DNA of 12,977 nucleotides from an uncultured Clostridia bacterium (GTDB taxonomy: Bacteria > Bacillota > Clostridia > Christensenellales > Aristaeellaceae): NCBI GenBank assembly GCA_934621485.1, contig CAKTUS010000076.1, positions 1-12,977 on the forward strand, given 5' to 3'. Within the stretch, counting starts at the first letter, position 1. Each line of letters starts with the position of its first letter. Both the position numbers and the translations under genes were made by a program. The notes under the pieces are model-generated. The model did no database searches, had not been told where the DNA came from, and was given only the letters and a program-made list of their open reading frames with translations. Positions 7,128-12,977 of the stretch are shown piece after piece.

Positions 7128-8990
7128 ATGAAGGTTGAGAAAAACTCTCCCAAGAAACCGTTGATTTTTTATTATCTCATCGTTATGGTCGTGCTGATGC
7201 TGCTTAACGCGCTGGTGTTCCCCGCGCTGTTTTCCACCCAGGTACAGGAGGTGGGCTATAACGACTTCCTGAAAATGGTGGATGACAAGCAGGTGAAGGA
7301 AGTAGCGGTGGAGGACGACCAGATTTTGTTCACCACCCAAAACGACGATGGCAAAACCATCATCTATAAAACCGGCCGTCTGGAGGACAACGGTCTGGTG
7401 GAGCGGCTGTATGCCGCAGGCGTAGAGTTTGCCGCCGCCATTCCCACCCAGGATTCGCCGCTGCTGAGCTTTTTGACCACTTGGGTGCTTCCCATTGTGT
7501 TCTTTGTCATTATCGGTCAGGTGCTGGGCGGCATCATGAGCAAGCGCATGGGAGGCAATGCGCTGCAGTTTGGCAAAAGCAACGCCAAAATTTATGTGGA
7601 GAGCCAAACCGGCAAAACCTTTGCCGACGTGGCCGGCCAGGACGAGGCGAAGGAATCGCTTCGGGAAATTGTGGATTTTCTGCACAATCCTGATAAATAC
7701 AAGGCCATTGGCGCAAGCCTTCCCAAGGGAGCGCTGCTGGTGGGCCCTCCGGGCACCGGCAAAACCCTGCTGGCTAAGGCTGTGGCCGGCGAGGCCAAGG
7801 TACCCTTCTTCTCCATTTCCGGCAGCGAGTTTGTAGAGATGTTTGTGGGCATGGGCGCCGCCAAGGTGCGCGACCTGTTTAAGCAGGCTGCGGAAAAAGC
7901 TCCCTGCATCGTGTTTATTGATGAAATTGACACTATCGGCAAAAAACGCGACGGCGCGGGCGGCATGGGCGGAAACGACGAGCGTGAGCAAACCCTGAAC
8001 CAGCTGCTTAGCGAAATGGACGGCTTTGACGCCACCAAGGGCGTGGTGATTCTGGCGGCTACCAACCGGCCCGAGAGCCTGGATAAGGCGCTGCTGCGTC
8101 CCGGTCGCTTTGACCGGCGGATTCCCGTGGAACTGCCCGACCTGCAAGGCCGTATCGCCATTTTGAAGGTGCATGCCAAGGATGTGAAGATGGAGGCCAA
8201 TATTGACTTTGACACCATTGGCCGGGCTACCAGCGGCGCAAGCGGCGCGGAACTGGCCAACATCATCAATGAGGCCGCACTGCGGGCTGTGCGCCAGGGA
8301 CGCAGCGAAGTGTCCCAGACCGATCTGGAGGAAAGCGTAGAAGTGGTCGTGGCCGGCTATCAGCGCAAAGGCGCGGTCATCAGTGAAAAGGACAAGCGCA
8401 CCATCGCTTACCACGAAATTGGCCATGCGCTGGTTACCGCTCGATTGAAGCATGCCAGCCCGGTATATAAAATCACCATCATTCCCCGCACCAGCGGCGC
8501 GCTGGGCTACACCATGCAGATTGAGGAAGGCGAGCGGGTGCTCATGAGCCGCGATGAAATGCTGGATCAGCTGGCTATCCTGACCGGTGGCCGGGCGGCG
8601 GAGGAAGTGGTGTTCCATTCCATTACCTCCGGCGCCAGCAACGATATTGAAAAGGCCACCTCCATCGCCCGTTCTATGGTTACCCGCTACGGCATGAGCG
8701 ACGAATTTGGCATGGTGGCCCTGGAAACCGTCAACAATCCCTATCTGAGCGCCGATACCTCGCTGATTTGCAGCCAGGAAAGCAGCGCCAAGGTGGATGA
8801 GGTGGTGCGCAAGCTGATTGACAACGCCCATACTCAGGCGGTGGACATCCTGCAAAAGAACCGCGCCCTGCTGGACACCCTGGCCAGCTACCTGCTGGAA
8901 AAAGAAACCATTACCGGCGCAGAGTTTATGGATTTGCTGAAGAAAGCGGACGCTGAAGAAGCGGCAAAGCTTCAGGCTCCCCAGGCATAA
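7128..8990 (+). CDS. ftsH: ATP-dependent zinc metalloprotease FtsH
   Basis: 620 residues from the ATG at 7128, with AAGGAGG seven nucleotides upstream; an in-frame start 42 nt earlier lacks this. Two membrane segments (about 11-34 and 112-135) flank a small extracytoplasmic domain. The AAA+ domain has Walker A GPPGTGKT (206-213), the pore loop around FVEMFVGMG (235-243), Walker B IVFIDEID (261-268) and arginine fingers R327 and R330. The protease has HEIGH (H429, E430, H433) in place of the usual HEAGH, with D506 as the likely third zinc ligand. It degrades unneeded or damaged membrane and cytoplasmic proteins. The segment MVALETVNNPYLSADTSL (529-546) and the GMGAAKVRDLF variant look like a second FtsH type common in gut Clostridia (from memory). 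It lies 124 bp after pepT; no CIRCE-type heat-shock operator is seen. Confidence 0.96.
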   Translation: MKVEKNSPKKPLIFYYLIVMVVLMLLNALVFPALFSTQVQEVGYNDFLKMVDDKQVKEVAVEDDQILFTTQNDDGKTIIYKTGRLEDNGLVERLYAAGVEFAAAIPTQDSPLLSFLTTWVLPIVFFVIIGQVLGGIMSKRMGGNALQFGKSNAKIYVESQTGKTFADVAGQDEAKESLREIVDFLHNPDKYKAIGASLPKGALLVGPPGTGKTLLAKAVAGEAKVPFFSISGSEFVEMFVGMGAAKVRDLFKQAAEKAPCIVFIDEIDTIGKKRDGAGGMGGNDEREQTLNQLLSEMDGFDATKGVVILAATNRPESLDKALLRPGRFDRRIPVELPDLQGRIAILKVHAKDVKMEANIDFDTIGRATSGASGAELANIINEAALRAVRQGRSEVSQTDLEESVEVVVAGYQRKGAVISEKDKRTIAYHEIGHALVTARLKHASPVYKITIIPRTSGALGYTMQIEEGERVLMSRDEMLDQLAILTGGRAAEEVVFHSITSGASNDIEKATSIARSMVTRYGMSDEFGMVALETVNNPYLSADTSLICSQESSAKVDEVVRKLIDNAHTQAVDILQKNRALLDTLASYLLEKETITGAEFMDLLKKADAEEAAKLQAPQA

Positions 8991-9005
8991 GCAGATTTTT
9001 CCCCT

Positions 9006-9050
9006 AAACGGCTTCGCACAAGAAATAGCTGTGCGGAGCCGTTTGGCTTT
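9006..9050 (+). terminator. Terminator after ftsH
   Basis: A 15-bp stem, AAACGGCTTCGCACA (9006-9020) with TGTGCGGAGCCGTTT (9030-9044), has one G-U pair and a nine-base loop, and is followed by GGCTTT. It lies 15 nt after the ftsH stop. The stem is strong, but the T-run is short and interrupted, so efficiency is uncertain. Confidence 0.68.
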
Positions 9051-9393
9051 GTATGCAGCAGCGAAAAACAACTGGCAGAGACGCCGGAAACAAGGACTTT
9101 GGTTTTACGATCGGCGGTTAAGAAGGAATAGCAGGCTTCTGAAACTGGCGGCGTGCAGCTGACTTTAGCGTCAAAAGCGGGAATACGGCTCTCTGATGCC
9201 GCCCGGTTTTTGAACCGGCTGCTTATTGGGTAGCAGGAGGGTTGACTTTCATTCAAAAGAAAATCAGCTGGGAATCCAAGCGAAAAGAGCGGCTTTCCAC
9301 TGTCCGCAGCAGGTTTGTCAACCGCATTGCAAAACAAAAAACGAGCGCTATACGGAAAGAAAGCCTGTCTTTCCACTATAGCCATCAAACCCC
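9045..9393. other. Non-coding stretch between convergent operons
   Basis: About 350 bp with no gene I can support. The one longer reading frame, 9406-8972 on the minus strand (144 codons), has no ribosome binding site, starts inside a hairpin and runs into the end of ftsH through its terminator. A plus-strand TTG frame at 9242 has AGGAGGG directly abutting the start, with no spacer. The only local structure is a six-bp stem, CCGGTT (9203-9208) with AACCGG (9213-9218). No tRNA-like fold, direct repeats or transposon ends were found by eye. Confidence 0.6.
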
Positions 9394-9442
9394 AGACCGC
9401 CGACATAGGAGATGGAGAAAGCGGCTCCTATGTCGGCGGTCT
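9394..9442. repeat. Perfect 18-bp inverted repeat
   Basis: AGACCGCCGACATAGGAG (9394-9411) is exactly inverted at 9425-9442, with 13 bases between. Both ends break cleanly, and neither strand has a T-run after the stem, so it is not an ordinary intrinsic terminator. It sits between the ftsH and FAD oxidase terminators. It may be a dispersed repeat unit, a protein site, an RNA-stability element or part of a small RNA. Confidence 0.85.
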
Positions 9443-9464
9443 ACCTCCGCTTAGCGCGGGGTGC

Positions 9465-9500
9465 AAAAGGGCCGGCGGCGCAAATGCGCTTGCCGGCCCT
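9465..9500 (-). terminator. Terminator of the etfB-etfA-FAD oxidase operon
   Basis: Read on the minus strand, AGGGCCGGC (9500-9492) pairs with GCCGGCCCT (9476-9468). An inner GCGC/GCGC extension closes a four-base loop after a bulge. TTTT follows at 9468-9465. It begins 13 nt after the stop codon of the FAD oxidase, a normal intrinsic terminator position. Confidence 0.8.
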
Positions 9501-9513
9501 GTATGGAATGTCG

Positions 9514-10911
9514 TTAAATGACTTTACCGGGGTTCAAAATACCATTGGGATCAAAGGCGGCCTTGATGCCACGCATCAGCCGCAGCTGCGTGTCGCCTAC
9601 GCTCTCCCGCAGGAAGTCCCGCTTGGCATGGCCAATGCCGTGCTCGCCGCTTACTTCGCCGCTAAGCGCCCGAGCCTCGTCGTACAGCTTTTCCATCACC
9701 TGTTCCACGGTTTTGTGCCAGGCTTCGTCGCTGAGCCCATCCTGGCAGGCGTAAATGTGAAGGTTGCCGTCGCCCGCATGGCCGAAGGAACAAATGCGAA
9801 CGCCCAGTTCCTTGCCAATTTCCACGCTCTTTTTGACAAAAGCGGCAATGCGATCCCGAGGCACCACCACGTCGCATTCGTCCATGCTGATGGTGCTGCC
9901 TTTGATGGCTTCCAGGAATGCGCCGCGGGCGTTCCAGATGCTTTCCTTCCGCTCGTCGGTGTCTGCCAGCAGCACATCCACAGCGCCCAGCTTCAGCGCC
10001 AGGTCGGTGAGCGTGTCGATGGAGGGACGCAGCGCATCGTAGCTGGCGCCATCCAGGCGCACCAGCAGATAGGCGTCGGCACTGGTATCCGGAAACTGCT
10101 TGCCCAGATAGGTCTCCGCGCTGGCGATGACCTCCCGCTCCATAAACTCCACAGCCGTAGGCTCGCAGCCGCAGGCAAGCACCTGAGGCACCGCCTCGAT
10201 GCAGGCGTCCAGACTGTCGAAGGGAATCAGCAGGGACACATTGGTTTTGGGCTCAGGAATCAGCTTCACCGTCAGCTGGGTCAGGAAGGCCAACGTACCC
10301 TCGCTGCCAACCATCAGGTTGATGAGGCTGTAGCCGCTGGAGGTTTTTACATTTTTGCCGCCCAAATGCAGAATTTCACCTGTAGGCAGCACCACTTCCA
10401 TGCCCAGAATGTAGTCGCGGGTTACGCCGTAGCGCACGGCGCGCATGCCGCCGGCGTTGGTCATGGCGTTGCCGCCCATAGTAGCGGTTTTTTCGCCCGG
10501 GTCCGGGGGATAGAACAGCCCCGTGCCTTCCAGGCTCTTGGGAAACTCCATCAGCAGCACGCCGGGCTCTACGGTGGCGGTCATGTTCTTTACATCCACC
10601 TCAATGACCTTCTTCATTTTTTCGGTGGAAAGGATGATGCCGCCGTACTTGGCTACACAGCCGCCGCACAGGCCGGTGCCCGCGCCGCGGGGGGTAACGG
10701 CGATGTTGTGCTTATTGCAGTACTGCATCACCTGACTGATTTCCTGAGCGGTGAGCGCCTGCAAAACAGCCTCCGGGGCAAAATGGCCGTAGATGGTCAT
10801 TTCGTCGTGGGTGTAGTCGGTGGAAATGGCTTCGCCGCTAAACACCCGGCCCGGCATTATGCTTTCAAAGAAGGCAAGGTCCTGAGCGTCTACAGTCTTA
10901 AACGGTTTCAT
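9514..10911 (-). CDS. lctD: LctD/GlcD-type FAD-linked 2-hydroxyacid (lactate) dehydrogenase
   Basis: 465 residues. The ATG at 10911 overlaps the etfA stop by ATGA, with GGAGG seven nucleotides upstream inside etfA. The N-terminal FAD-binding (PCMH-type) domain shows TPRGAGTGLCGG (73-84), PPDPGEKTATMGGN (135-148) and GSEGTL (202-207). The C-terminal FAD-oxidase domain has GHAGDGNLH (377-385) and GEHGIGHAKRDFL (422-434), whose histidines H378, H385, H424 and H428 are candidate metal and substrate ligands. The family oxidises 2-hydroxyacids such as D-lactate or glycolate. There is no GlcF-like Fe-S partner, so electrons most likely pass to the adjacent EtfAB, as in the LctBCD complex of Acetobacterium woodii. 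The substrate cannot be read from the sequence; lactate is inferred from gene order. It is the last gene of the operon, followed by a terminator. Confidence 0.92.
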   Translation of the reverse strand: MKPFKTVDAQDLAFFESIMPGRVFSGEAISTDYTHDEMTIYGHFAPEAVLQALTAQEISQVMQYCNKHNIAVTPRGAGTGLCGGCVAKYGGIILSTEKMKKVIEVDVKNMTATVEPGVLLMEFPKSLEGTGLFYPPDPGEKTATMGGNAMTNAGGMRAVRYGVTRDYILGMEVVLPTGEILHLGGKNVKTSSGYSLINLMVGSEGTLAFLTQLTVKLIPEPKTNVSLLIPFDSLDACIEAVPQVLACGCEPTAVEFMEREVIASAETYLGKQFPDTSADAYLLVRLDGASYDALRPSIDTLTDLALKLGAVDVLLADTDERKESIWNARGAFLEAIKGSTISMDECDVVVPRDRIAAFVKKSVEIGKELGVRICSFGHAGDGNLHIYACQDGLSDEAWHKTVEQVMEKLYDEARALSGEVSGEHGIGHAKRDFLRESVGDTQLRLMRGIKAAFDPNGILNPGKVI

Positions 10912-12095
10912 TTGCCTTCCTCCTTCAGCTGCCGAATCATCTTGGGCAGAATGTCATACAGGTCGCCCACCATGGCGATGTGCGCCACGTTGAAGATGGG
11001 GGCCTCTGGGTCGGTGTTGATGGCCACGATGTGGTCGCTGGCGTTCATGCAGGCGGTGAACTGAATAGCGCCGCTGACGCCGCAGGTGATAATCAGCTTG
11101 GGGCGAACGGTACGGCCGGACAGGCCGATTTGCCGGTCGTTGCCAGCCCAGCCCTTTTCCACCAGCGGACGGGATACGGCCCAATCGCCGCCCAGCAGCG
11201 CGGCCAGCTCCTTCACCAGATCCAAATCCGATTCCTTTTGCAGCCCGCGGCCGCCAACCACCAGAATTTCCGCATCGGAAATGCTCTTGCCGGCAGGCAC
11301 GGGTACGGTGGACACATGGCTTACCCGGGATTCCGCTACGGCTTTGGGCAGCTTGCGGGGCAGAATGTCGCCGCTGGCCTGTTCCTGACGGGCCGGCTGG
11401 TCCATTACCTTATAGCGCACGGTGGCGAACTGAGGACGGGTGTTGGTGGTAATAATCTGGGCCATGATGTTGCCGCCAAAGGCGGGACGAATCTGCACCA
11501 GGTCGGTGTTTTCGCGCAGCTCCAGACGGGTGCAGTCGGCAGTGAGGCCGGTGTGGAAACGGGTGGACAACCGGGGCGCCAGGCTGCGTCCCAGAGAGGT
11601 TGCGCCCACCAGCACCACGCTGGGCTTGCGGAATTTGATATAATCTTCTACGCAGGCGGCGTAGGCGTCGGCGCGGAAATAGCTGAGGGCCGGGTCGTCG
11701 TACACGGCCACCTCGCTTACGCTGTAGTGCCGCAGTTCCTCCGCATAGGCGGAAACGCCGCTGCCCACCAGAATGGCGTTTACCTTGAAACCTACGGGCT
11801 TGGCCAGTTCCTGTGCCTTGCCGATCAGCTCCAGGCTGACGGGATGTAGCCGCCCGCCGCTGACTTCGGCAAACACCAGAATATGGTTCCACAGGCTTTT
11901 GTCAACGCTTTCCACCTTGGTTTCCAGTTTCAGAATGGCCTTTTCAGGGCAATTCTTTACGCAGATGCCGCACACCTTGCAGGCGGCGTTCAGTTCCGGC
12001 TTGCCATCTTTCATGTCGATGGCGCCGAAGGGACAGTTTTTCTGGCAGAGGCCGCAGCCTGTGCACTTGCGTTCCAATACGGCGATTTGTGCCAT
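10908..12095 (-). CDS. etfA: Electron transfer flavoprotein alpha subunit with N-terminal ferredoxin domain
   Basis: 395 residues. The ATG at 12095 is chosen because AAAGGAGG lies eight nucleotides upstream; an upstream in-frame start would overlap etfB. Residues 1-55 hold two complete [4Fe-4S] motifs, C11-C14-C17-C21 and C39-C42-C45-C49, then a linker and the EtfA N-terminal domain from about 70. The C-terminal FAD domain carries GLSGRTVRP, GVSGAIQ (339-345), VAINTDPEAPIF and MVGDL. Ferredoxin-fused EtfA proteins (LctC and CarE types) occur in bifurcating or confurcating complexes, where the clusters pass electrons between ferredoxin and flavin. The classical EtfA signature deviates at F346 (usually His after GAIQ) and C349 (usually Gly). 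It sits 14 nt after etfB and overlaps the dehydrogenase start by 4 nt. Cytoplasmic. Confidence 0.96.
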   Translation of the reverse strand: MAQIAVLERKCTGCGLCQKNCPFGAIDMKDGKPELNAACKVCGICVKNCPEKAILKLETKVESVDKSLWNHILVFAEVSGGRLHPVSLELIGKAQELAKPVGFKVNAILVGSGVSAYAEELRHYSVSEVAVYDDPALSYFRADAYAACVEDYIKFRKPSVVLVGATSLGRSLAPRLSTRFHTGLTADCTRLELRENTDLVQIRPAFGGNIMAQIITTNTRPQFATVRYKVMDQPARQEQASGDILPRKLPKAVAESRVSHVSTVPVPAGKSISDAEILVVGGRGLQKESDLDLVKELAALLGGDWAVSRPLVEKGWAGNDRQIGLSGRTVRPKLIITCGVSGAIQFTACMNASDHIVAINTDPEAPIFNVAHIAMVGDLYDILPKMIRQLKEEGK

Positions 12096-12109
12096 GGTTG
12101 CTTCCTCCT

Positions 12110-12889
12110 TTAGATAAACTTCCACTTACGCAGGGTTTCGTGCAGCTTGCCAGCCAGGTCGCCTTCCGTCCAGGTTTCGCGCTCCACGTCGTTTTGCGGC
12201 GGGAAGATGCGCTCCACCTGCGTGGGGCTGCCGGACAGGCCGTAGTGATTGGGATCGGTATCCAGGAAGCTGTCCAGCCCCTGAATATGGATGGGCTTAT
12301 CCTTGATTTCACGCTCGATTTTCAGCGAGGGCAGGCGGGGCATGAAAATGTCCTGCTCCACCGTGACCAGGCAGGGAAACGGCATATGCACGGTTTCAAT
12401 CACGTCCTGAAGCTGCTGCTCCACATTGATACCGTCGCCATCCACGTCGATTTTGCTCACCCACGCCGCGTGAGGGATGCCCATGTGCTCAGCAATGGCG
12501 GGACCCACCTGTGCGGTGTCGCCGTCAGTGGTCTGTTTACCGCACAGGATCAGGTCAAAGTCGCCAACGCTGCTGATGGCCTGGGACAGGGTGTAGCTGG
12601 TAGCCAGCACATCCGCCCCGCCCAGACGACGATCGCTGAATACATATCCATCATCCGCGCCCATCATGTAGGCCTCCCGGATAATGGCCTGGGCCTGCGG
12701 CGGGCCCATGGTGCCCACCGTGACCGTGCCGCCGTGCAGCTTTTTCAGCCGCAGCGCCGTTTCCAGCGCGTAAAGGTCATACGGGTTCATTTTGCTCTGG
12801 ATGCCGTCGCGTTTCAGAACGCCGGTTTTTTCATCCACCTGCACTTTATTGGTGGAGGGGACCTGCTTGATGCACACGAAGATGTTCAT
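12110..12889 (-). CDS. etfB: Electron transfer flavoprotein beta subunit
   Basis: 259 residues, the usual family length, from the ATG at 12889. A GAGG ten nucleotides upstream overlaps the end of the preceding gene. The N-terminus MNIFVCIKQVPST, then VLKRDGIQSKMNPYDLYALE (24-43), and the nucleotide/FAD-binding CGKQTTDGDTAQVGP segment are all typical. In confurcating Etf complexes this subunit holds the bifurcating FAD and binds NADH; in simple Etfs the same place binds AMP. The NPYDxxALE region and the ferredoxin-fused partner favour the NADH-linked, confurcating type, but this is inference. It forms one transcript with etfA (14 nt apart) and the FAD dehydrogenase, and follows the truncated upstream gene by only 7 nt. 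Confidence 0.96.
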   Translation of the reverse strand: MNIFVCIKQVPSTNKVQVDEKTGVLKRDGIQSKMNPYDLYALETALRLKKLHGGTVTVGTMGPPQAQAIIREAYMMGADDGYVFSDRRLGGADVLATSYTLSQAISSVGDFDLILCGKQTTDGDTAQVGPAIAEHMGIPHAAWVSKIDVDGDGINVEQQLQDVIETVHMPFPCLVTVEQDIFMPRLPSLKIEREIKDKPIHIQGLDSFLDTDPNHYGLSGSPTQVERIFPPQNDVERETWTEGDLAGKLHETLRKWKFI

Positions 12890-12896
12890 TTTTTTG

Positions 12897-12977
12897 TTAC
12901 CTCTGCACCCGGCCGGAGGCGTTGCCGCCCATCAGCGCCAGGACTTCCTTTTCGCTGCACAGGTTGAAGTCGTGCTC
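12897..12977 (-). CDS. C-terminal end of an unidentified upstream operon gene
   Basis: The last 26 codons and a TAA stop (12899-12897) are in the window; the rest is beyond the right edge. The frame is open to the edge, ends LALMGGNASGRVQR, and its last codons contain the GAGG used by etfB, which starts 7 nt later, so it is very likely the preceding gene of the same operon. The ending loosely resembles the C-terminal helix of amidohydrolase-type proteins (GGNAxR), but this is too short to trust. In acetogen lct clusters a regulator precedes etfB; this tail does not settle that. Confidence 0.6.
   Translation of the reverse strand, partial: EHDFNLCSEKEVLALMGGNASGRVQR

Noticed and set aside
6720..9071. 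783-codon minus-strand open frame
   Set aside because: It is antisense to ftsH and pepT, has no motif content and crosses the ftsH terminator.
9316..9321. TTGACA on the minus strand, a perfect -35 box
   Set aside because: No -10 box lies 16-18 bp downstream, and no gene follows it in that direction before the ftsH terminator.
8972..9406. 144-codon minus-strand reading frame between ftsH and the FAD oxidase
   Set aside because: It has no ribosome binding site, its start is inside the 18-bp inverted repeat, it reads through the ftsH terminator into the ftsH end, and it shows no recognisable domain.
9242..9454. 70-codon plus-strand frame with a TTG start near AGGAGGG
   Set aside because: The purine-rich site abuts the TTG with no spacer, and the frame runs through the inverted repeat with an Arg/Ser-rich, protein-unlike composition.
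9412..11064. 550-codon plus-strand open frame
   Set aside because: It is antisense to the FAD oxidase and etfA, a GC-rich shadow frame; the minus-strand products are clear family members with good starts.
1..12977. CRISPR array, phage, insertion sequence or defence island
   Set aside because: No spaced direct repeats, transposase, integrase or phage genes were seen. The Cas4-like domain is part of a helicase fusion and lacks the Cas4 cysteine cluster.

Overview
The window reads as chromosome of an anaerobic, spore-forming member of the Bacillota, most likely a fairly GC-rich gut-type Clostridia lineage. The evidence is a clear spoIIR sporulation gene, strong AGGAGG ribosome binding sites, a clostridial-type FtsH and an EtfB/EtfA/FAD-oxidase cassette of the kind used for flavin-based electron confurcation. 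The genus cannot be fixed from the sequence; a Christensenellales-like or Oscillospirales-like bacterium is only a guess. I see no IS elements, CRISPR arrays, tRNAs, rRNAs or phage genes.

Layout. (1) Positions 1-4033, minus strand, read right to left: a YugP-type membrane zinc peptidase (GTG start), a fused RecB/Cas4-like nuclease plus DinG/XPD-type helicase, and a secreted TraB/GumN-family protein. Gaps are 32 nt and a 4-nt ATGA overlap, so this is one operon. After a 101-nt leader that could fold over its own ribosome binding site, a further gene starts at position 22 and leaves the window. (2) Positions 4034-4175: divergent promoter region, with a candidate sigma-A promoter for the peptidase operon and a candidate sigma-F promoter for spoIIR. 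(3) Positions 4176-8990, plus strand: spoIIR, then a new promoter with a perfect TATAAT, a UbiA-family polyprenyl-phosphate phosphoribosyltransferase-like membrane protein, peptidase T, and FtsH, closed by a terminator hairpin at about 9006-9044. (4) Positions 8991-9513: a 523-bp region between convergent genes with no credible gene, holding both operon terminators and a perfect 18-bp inverted repeat. (5) Positions 9514-12977, minus strand: end of an unidentified gene, then etfB, etfA with an N-terminal 2x[4Fe-4S] ferredoxin domain, and an LctD/GlcD-type FAD dehydrogenase, all tightly coupled and ending at a good terminator.

How the genes work together. The etfB-etfA-FAD oxidase cassette has the gene content and order of the LctBCD complex of acetogens, which drives NAD+-dependent oxidation of lactate (or a similar 2-hydroxyacid) at the expense of reduced ferredoxin. 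It is the clearest metabolic system in the window. SpoIIR is the forespore signal that activates sigma-E processing in the mother cell. FtsH, the YugP-like peptidase and PepT cover membrane proteolysis and peptide turnover. The nuclease-helicase is probably a DNA repair enzyme. The window is mostly recognisable housekeeping and energy metabolism; the most novel-looking parts are non-coding (the leader at 23-123 and the inverted repeat at 9394-9442) and the UbiA-like gene without its usual pathway partners.
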